A stretch of DNA of 64,000 nucleotides from Paenibacillus sp. cl123 (GTDB lineage Bacteria > Bacillota > Bacilli > Paenibacillales > NBRC-103111): positions 120,735 through 184,734 of the forward strand of contig NZ_FMYY01000001.1 of assembly GCF_900101595.1 (NCBI RefSeq), given 5' to 3'. This document shows, in pieces, positions 59,645 through 64,000 of this stretch. The position numbers and the translations under genes were made by a program. Positions within the stretch are counted from its first letter, which is position 1, and each line of letters opens with the position of its first letter. The notes under the pieces are model-generated. The model worked only from the letters and a program-made list of their open reading frames with translations. It was not told the origin of the DNA and searched no databases.

Positions 59645-61204
59645 TCATAAGTCAGGAAAGGGGGGCGCTTCCGGCGGTTTGACGGCCGGCATATAGATTT
59701 CAACGGTCGTGCCTTGGCCGAGCTTGCTGCGGATCTTCATCTCGCCGCCATGATTCTCGATGATCTTGAACGTAACCATCAGTCCGAGCCCGGTTCCCTT
59801 CTCCTTGGTCGTATAGAACGGCTCTCCGAGCCGTGAGATGCGGTCATCCGGAATACCGCAGCCCTGATCTGTAAAACGCATCAGCACCCGTCCGTCGGCA
59901 TTCAGCTTGAACTCGGCCTTGATCGTGCCTCCGTCCTTCATCGAGTCCACGGAGTTGTTCAAAATATTGATGAACACCTGCTTAATCTGATTCTCATCGC
60001 AATTGATCATAGGAAGATCGGGATCGGCCAGCGTGTCGATATGAACATTATGGATAATAGCCTGCGAGCCAGTCAGCAAAATCGTATTTTGCAGGATGGC
60101 CACAGGGTCCCTCGGCTGAAACAGCACCGCTTGCGGTTTCGCAATGACCAGAAACTCGCTGACGATGAAGTTGATGCGCTCCAGCTCTTCGAGCATAATG
60201 TTGAAATAGTGATCGAAGCCGTCCACCCGCGACTGCATCAGCTGAACAAAGCCTTTGAGCGAGGTCAGCGGATTGCGGATCTCGTGAGCGACGCCGGCGG
60301 CCATCTGCCCGACGACGGACAGCTTCTCGGAGCGCAGCAGCATCTCCTCGGCCCGCTTGCGCTCGCTGATGTCCTGCCCGATCATAAACACCCCGGCGAT
60401 CTGCTTGCCAACGAAGATCGGGAAGCTGTGCATGCTCAGCTCAATCCGGTGGCCGTCCTTGCGCCGGAAAGCGATCTCATAATGGGAAGGCGTACCGCCC
60501 AAGGTGAGCAGGAAGTTGGTTGACCACACGGTATAGTGCTCCGGAAAAAGCAGCGCATCGATCGTTTTATTCAGCAGCTCCTGCTCGGTGTATCCGGTAG
60601 CGGCGTACATGACCGGATTGATGCTCGTAATCTGCCCGTTCAGGTTGAACGAGCAGATCGGGTCCGGGTTATGCTCGAACAAGGACTTGTAGCGAAGCTC
60701 GCTTTCCTCCAGCAAAATCTCCGCCTTGCGCTTCTCATACAGCGCTTTGATCATGGCGTACGAGCGGGCGAACCGATGATCCTCCTCCTGAGCCAGGATC
60801 GTCTCGAAGATATCGTCCTCTTCCTCCGGAATACCGTGGTCCAGATCTTTCATTTTACGCAAAAGACTGATCACGTTCGTGATATGCTCGCTGTGAATCC
60901 ATGCCGCCGAAGCGGTTTTGTAGGGCGAGGCAGGCGTGGGCTGCAGCTTGACCGTGCCTTTGCGGGATTCGTATTCGGTCACATGGTTCATATTGACCAC
61001 ATTCATCTGATCAATGAGCCGGAAGCCCTCCTCGAACAGCCATTCCTCGAACGCCTCCAGCGAAGCCGCCCAGTAAAATTTATCGTTTACGGTATGAATG
61101 ATATATTCCTTATCGCGGATGCACTCGATCTTGACCACTTCATCCGAGGGAATGATAAAAATATCGGAACTCTTCTTATCGCGAGTCACTGGTATTTTTT
61201 GCAT
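59645..61204 (-). CDS. Soluble histidine kinase with LytTR-like N-terminus and PAS domain
   Basis: A 519-residue kinase without membrane segments. Residues 10-90 (DIFIIPSDEVVKIE to NHVTEYESRKGTVKL) read as a LytTR-type DNA-binding fold. A helical linker follows, then PAS (RYKSLFEHNPDPICSFNLNGQ, MIGQDISERK) at about 170-290, HisKA with GVAHEIRNPLTSLKGF (His near residue 307) and HATPase (GCGIP, GTGLGLMVTFKIIENHGG). Kinases of this late part resemble sporulation kinases (KinA-E). LytTR at the start of a histidine kinase is unusual and suggests DNA contact or a regulatory use of that fold. Confidence 0.88.
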   Translation of the reverse strand: MQKIPVTRDKKSSDIFIIPSDEVVKIECIRDKEYIIHTVNDKFYWAASLEAFEEWLFEEGFRLIDQMNVVNMNHVTEYESRKGTVKLQPTPASPYKTASAAWIHSEHITNVISLLRKMKDLDHGIPEEEDDIFETILAQEEDHRFARSYAMIKALYEKRKAEILLEESELRYKSLFEHNPDPICSFNLNGQITSINPVMYAATGYTEQELLNKTIDALLFPEHYTVWSTNFLLTLGGTPSHYEIAFRRKDGHRIELSMHSFPIFVGKQIAGVFMIGQDISERKRAEEMLLRSEKLSVVGQMAAGVAHEIRNPLTSLKGFVQLMQSRVDGFDHYFNIMLEELERINFIVSEFLVIAKPQAVLFQPRDPVAILQNTILLTGSQAIIHNVHIDTLADPDLPMINCDENQIKQVFINILNNSVDSMKDGGTIKAEFKLNADGRVLMRFTDQGCGIPDDRISRLGEPFYTTKEKGTGLGLMVTFKIIENHGGEMKIRSKLGQGTTVEIYMPAVKPPEAPPFPDL

Positions 61205-61391
61205 AAAATGAAATCACCTGCCTGTCACAATTCGATTCATTATATCATGGAAGCTTTCCGTATCCTAGCAAAAAAGCTGCGAGAATCTCGCCAGATTATC
61301 TCATTATAGCGCTTGTCAAAATATGAAGTAAATAATCATTGCAGAACGGGGAAAAACAATGCTTTAGTGGAAAAGTTCACATAATCTGGTC

Positions 61392-61420
61392 ATGACAAAT
61401 GGCGTTATTTTCATTATAAT
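61392..61420 (+). promoter_or_regulatory. Promoter of the cpsB-like phosphatase gene
   Basis: ATGACA (61392-61397), a 17-base spacer and perfect TATAAT (61415-61420), 48 bases before the TTG start. No GATACA operator is nearby. Confidence 0.7.
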
Positions 61421-61468
61421 TTAGTAAAGCAAGGATAATAGAGTTCAGGAAGATAAGGAGATTGCATC

Positions 61469-62233
61469 TTGATCGACATACATACCCATATCCTTCCGGG
61501 GATTGATGACGGTGCCGCGAGCGAAGAGCAGGCGGTTCGTATGGCCCAGGCCGCCGAGCAGGAAGGCATCCGGACGCTGATCGCCACTCCACACCACGCC
61601 AATGGCAAATATTCGAATCCGGGACTGCATATCCGGCAGGATGTGGAGACGCTGATCCGGCTGTTCTCCGCCCGCGGCGTGTCTGTAGACGTACTGCCCG
61701 GCCAGGAGATTCGCATTCACCGCGAGCTGCTGGAGGAGCTGCAGGAGGGAGTAGCGATCGGGCTTCATGACACGCCCTATTTGCTGCTGGAGCTGCCTTC
61801 CTCGGACGTGCCTGCTTATACGGAAGAGATGATCCATGAATTGCGCATTCTCGGTCACACGCCCATCATCGCACATCCGGAGCGCAATGCCGTACTGGCC
61901 GCCGATTCGGACAGACTGTCGCGGCTGATCGAAGCCGGGGCGCTGTCGCAGCTGACCTCGCACTCCGTCAACGGCGCCTATGGCCGCAAGCTGCAGAAGC
62001 TGTGCCTGGAGTGGTGCGGGCAAGGGTTGGCCCAGTTCATTTCCTCGGACGCGCATAATCTGGAGCACCGGGCATTCGGACTCAAGCAGGCCTACTCGCT
62101 GATCGCTCAAGAATGCGGAGGAACGCTGAGCGCTTATTTGAGCGATAATGCTCACAGGCTCCTGCAGCATGAGGAGATCAAGTTCCTGACGATGCCCCAG
62201 GCTGGCCGCAAGCGTTGGTGGAAGATTTGGTAG
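61469..62233 (+). CDS. CpsB/YwqE-type PHP protein tyrosine phosphatase (TTG start)
   Basis: A 254-residue PHP-fold metal phosphatase that dephosphorylates BY-kinases and their targets. Motifs: DIHTHILPGIDDGA (metal ligands), IATPHHANG, GQEIR, IAHPERN and ISSDAHN. It starts with TTG eight bases after AAGGAG. In most capsule/EPS loci it sits beside the kinase; here it is alone with its own promoter, 47 kb from the atypical kinase at 14310. Confidence 0.9.
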   Translation: MIDIHTHILPGIDDGAASEEQAVRMAQAAEQEGIRTLIATPHHANGKYSNPGLHIRQDVETLIRLFSARGVSVDVLPGQEIRIHRELLEELQEGVAIGLHDTPYLLLELPSSDVPAYTEEMIHELRILGHTPIIAHPERNAVLAADSDRLSRLIEAGALSQLTSHSVNGAYGRKLQKLCLEWCGQGLAQFISSDAHNLEHRAFGLKQAYSLIAQECGGTLSAYLSDNAHRLLQHEEIKFLTMPQAGRKRWWKIW

Positions 62234-62509
62234 TTCTCTTTTAAAGGTGAAATTATGGATATACCTGGAAAAATAAAAAAACCTTTATATTCTTTGAAAT
62301 CCAGTTTATTGAATTGACCATTTCTTGATAATCATGTAACATTTCACTTTGTACGCGATTGGCTTATATCAATCTTGTAATCTGCCGATAAAGATGTAGA
62401 AGAGACGCTTCTCCTGTTCGTTATATACTACAATCGCAGCGGGAGCCGGTGTCTTTTCTACTAAATTCTTTATACATAATATTGTTGGACGAGGAGAGGA
62501 ATGTAAATA

Positions 62510-64000
62510 GTGAAGAAAAAAATAATCGCAACTACTGTAGCCGCCAGCTTGACTGTCGCATCCTTCGCGGGCCTGCCGCTTAGCCAGAAGGGTTTGTTCG
62601 AGAAAATCGGGTTCAGCAGCACGGCGCATGCCGCTACGCTGGATGATGTAGCGGGCAAGATTCAGACGTTGAAGAGCTTTTTGTGGGAAGAGGGCGAGTT
62701 GGCTTCGATTGAGACAGCTAACACAGCGCTTAAGGGACTGACGGACACTTCGTTGATTCAGCCGCTGATTCAAGACATCGACACTACTACTTATCCGATT
62801 GACGCCGAAGGCGTATTGGATCTTTTTACTGAGCTTACCCCGTTCTTTGATACGAACAGCACTAATATGAAAGAGTACCTGAATAAACCGTTTGTCCGGG
62901 GCATTCTTCATCAGCTGGAGGCGGCCTCGGGCGTGGATCTCAAGGAAGGCGAAGTCACGACGGACGATGTGATCAACTATGCGTCGAAGTTCCAGTCCGA
63001 AGTATTCAAACAGCTCGAGAGCGCCGGTTTGGAAAGCTTGGGCAAGTTGGCTCTTAATGACAGGGACGAGCTAAAAAAACTTATCAAACAAGCTGCAGAC
63101 GTAGTGATGAGCGATACGACCAATTCCTTTAATCAAATCTTGCAAGGACTTAGCATCACCTCCACGGATATCGCTGAGACTAGCGTGAACTTCGTGACTG
63201 CCGCCGACCCTGATCATAAAGCTACTTATAACCTTGGCGTAGCGGCGCTTCGTTACAAAATCAACCAAACGTATAAGGTTATTGAGAACTCCAGCAGCAG
63301 CGGTACTTATAAAGCGCAATTCAACATTGCCGGCATTAAGTTCCCTGCAGCCTTGTTGAAAGTCAGCTTCGAGCCGGCTAACGGCAATGTCTCGATAAGC
63401 TATGACGGTGCCACGGGCACTATCTCGGCTAGCAGTTCTTCTGCGGGCAGCTCGATTGGCGGACAAGTGACAGGACGCATTAACCTGCCGGGTAATGCGC
63501 TCCACGACAAGCTGATTATTAAGCAATCCATTACCCTTTCCAAGGATGAAGATAAGCCTTCCAGTGGCGGAGGCGGCGGTGGTGGCGGCTTCTCCAGCAC
63601 TACTGATCCAGCTGTTGACGCTGTAAGCAAAGAGCTCGACAATGCGGCAGCCGAGATCGCCAAGCTCGAAGGCACTGCCAAGCAGGAGTATCTGGATAAG
63701 CTGGTCGAGAAAGCTTCCGAAGCGCTGGCCAAAGCAGCCACGCTCGACCTCGCTAATAAAATGACTGTCACGGACGGCAAGGCTGAGCTGAAGATTGACG
63801 CGGCTGATCTGGCCAAGCAAATCCAAAATGTCCTTGACCAAGCAAAGCTGCTCGGCGACAAGCTGGACAAGCTTGGCGTAAAGACAGACCTGGCAGCCAA
63901 GCTGGAGCTTAAGCTGAACCTGGGAACGGTCAATGCCGCTTCCATCGCCGTACCGCTGCCGAAGGCTGTTCTGTCCGCCGCACAAACCGGCAAAATCGAC
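62510..64000 (+). CDS. Secreted surface protein, partial (GTG start, 3' end outside window)
   Basis: The frame is open for 497 codons from GTG 62510 (ribosome site GAGGAGAGG) to the window end. A signal peptide covers about the first 25-40 residues (KKKIIATTVAASLTVASFAG; AHA near residue 43). The body starts with a helical region, followed by a beta region (about 240-330), a poly-Gly hinge (about residues 350-358) and an alanine/lysine-rich helical repeat-like part (DKLVEKASEALAKAATLDL and similar). This layout is common for S-layer or cell-surface proteins, but no SLH domain is visible yet. A TTGACC-N17-TAACAT promoter may lie near 62315. Confidence 0.75.
   Translation, partial: MKKKIIATTVAASLTVASFAGLPLSQKGLFEKIGFSSTAHAATLDDVAGKIQTLKSFLWEEGELASIETANTALKGLTDTSLIQPLIQDIDTTTYPIDAEGVLDLFTELTPFFDTNSTNMKEYLNKPFVRGILHQLEAASGVDLKEGEVTTDDVINYASKFQSEVFKQLESAGLESLGKLALNDRDELKKLIKQAADVVMSDTTNSFNQILQGLSITSTDIAETSVNFVTAADPDHKATYNLGVAALRYKINQTYKVIENSSSSGTYKAQFNIAGIKFPAALLKVSFEPANGNVSISYDGATGTISASSSSAGSSIGGQVTGRINLPGNALHDKLIIKQSITLSKDEDKPSSGGGGGGGGFSSTTDPAVDAVSKELDNAAAEIAKLEGTAKQEYLDKLVEKASEALAKAATLDLANKMTVTDGKAELKIDAADLAKQIQNVLDQAKLLGDKLDKLGVKTDLAAKLELKLNLGTVNAASIAVPLPKAVLSAAQTGKID

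Overview
The window reads as a chromosome segment of a Paenibacillus-like Firmicute. The grounds are strong AGGAGG-type ribosome sites, GTG/TTG starts, close matches to Bacillus-type SinR, PrkA, AbrB and SerC, Bacillus-style exopolysaccharide (EPS) genes, and fairly high GC in the biosynthetic genes. No rRNA, tRNA, CRISPR array, transposase or integrase was seen.

Layout. 1-691 is the end of glnA. 982-3497 holds a membrane acyltransferase, a PilZ-like small protein and a metallophosphoesterase. 3640-9995 is a compact RiPP-like module: a short peptide gene, an Xre regulator, then nucleotidyltransferase, HPr-kinase-like kinase, PqqD-like carrier, S26-type peptidase, ABC exporter and a glycosyltransferase. 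A secreted glycoside hydrolase (10083-12893, minus) and a second copy of the short peptide gene (13097-13255, minus) follow. 13574-37238 is one long EPS operon: chain-length/kinase pair, a 417-nt structured leader, galU, initiating sugar transferase, ugd, many glycosyltransferases, polymerase, HlyD-like lipoprotein, flippase, acyltransferase and a GDP-mannose-type pyrophosphorylase. 37302-39067 carries two paralogous Xre regulators and a SinR-like regulator. The rest is mostly housekeeping and separate units: serC, an OmpR-type response regulator, trmL, an AbrB-like regulator, a hydrolase-SARP fusion, a sugar ABC importer with its two-component system and a phosphodiester glycosidase, an MFS transporter, a thioredoxin-reductase-like protein, prkA, a LytTR-PAS histidine kinase, a CpsB-type tyrosine phosphatase, and the start of a secreted protein that runs off the end.

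The main observation is a shared operator, GATACA-NNN-TGTATC. It occurs at least 18 times (8 perfect), nearly always lying in the -35/-10 spacer or just downstream of the -10. It sits in front of the acyltransferase/PilZ pair, both peptide genes, the module operon, the EPS operon and all four Xre-class regulator genes. One perfect copy lies inside a glycosyltransferase gene. This ties the peptide module and EPS synthesis into one probable regulon. The two peptide genes are about 65% identical, start with a YxKP leader like those recognised by PqqD/B1-type proteins, and share a two-Cys, one-Trp C-terminal part. No lasso cyclase or transglutaminase-type B2 protease is present, so the module looks like a kinase/nucleotidyltransferase/S26-peptidase RiPP system of unknown product, possibly a signal or a surface component coupled to EPS. 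That function is inference.
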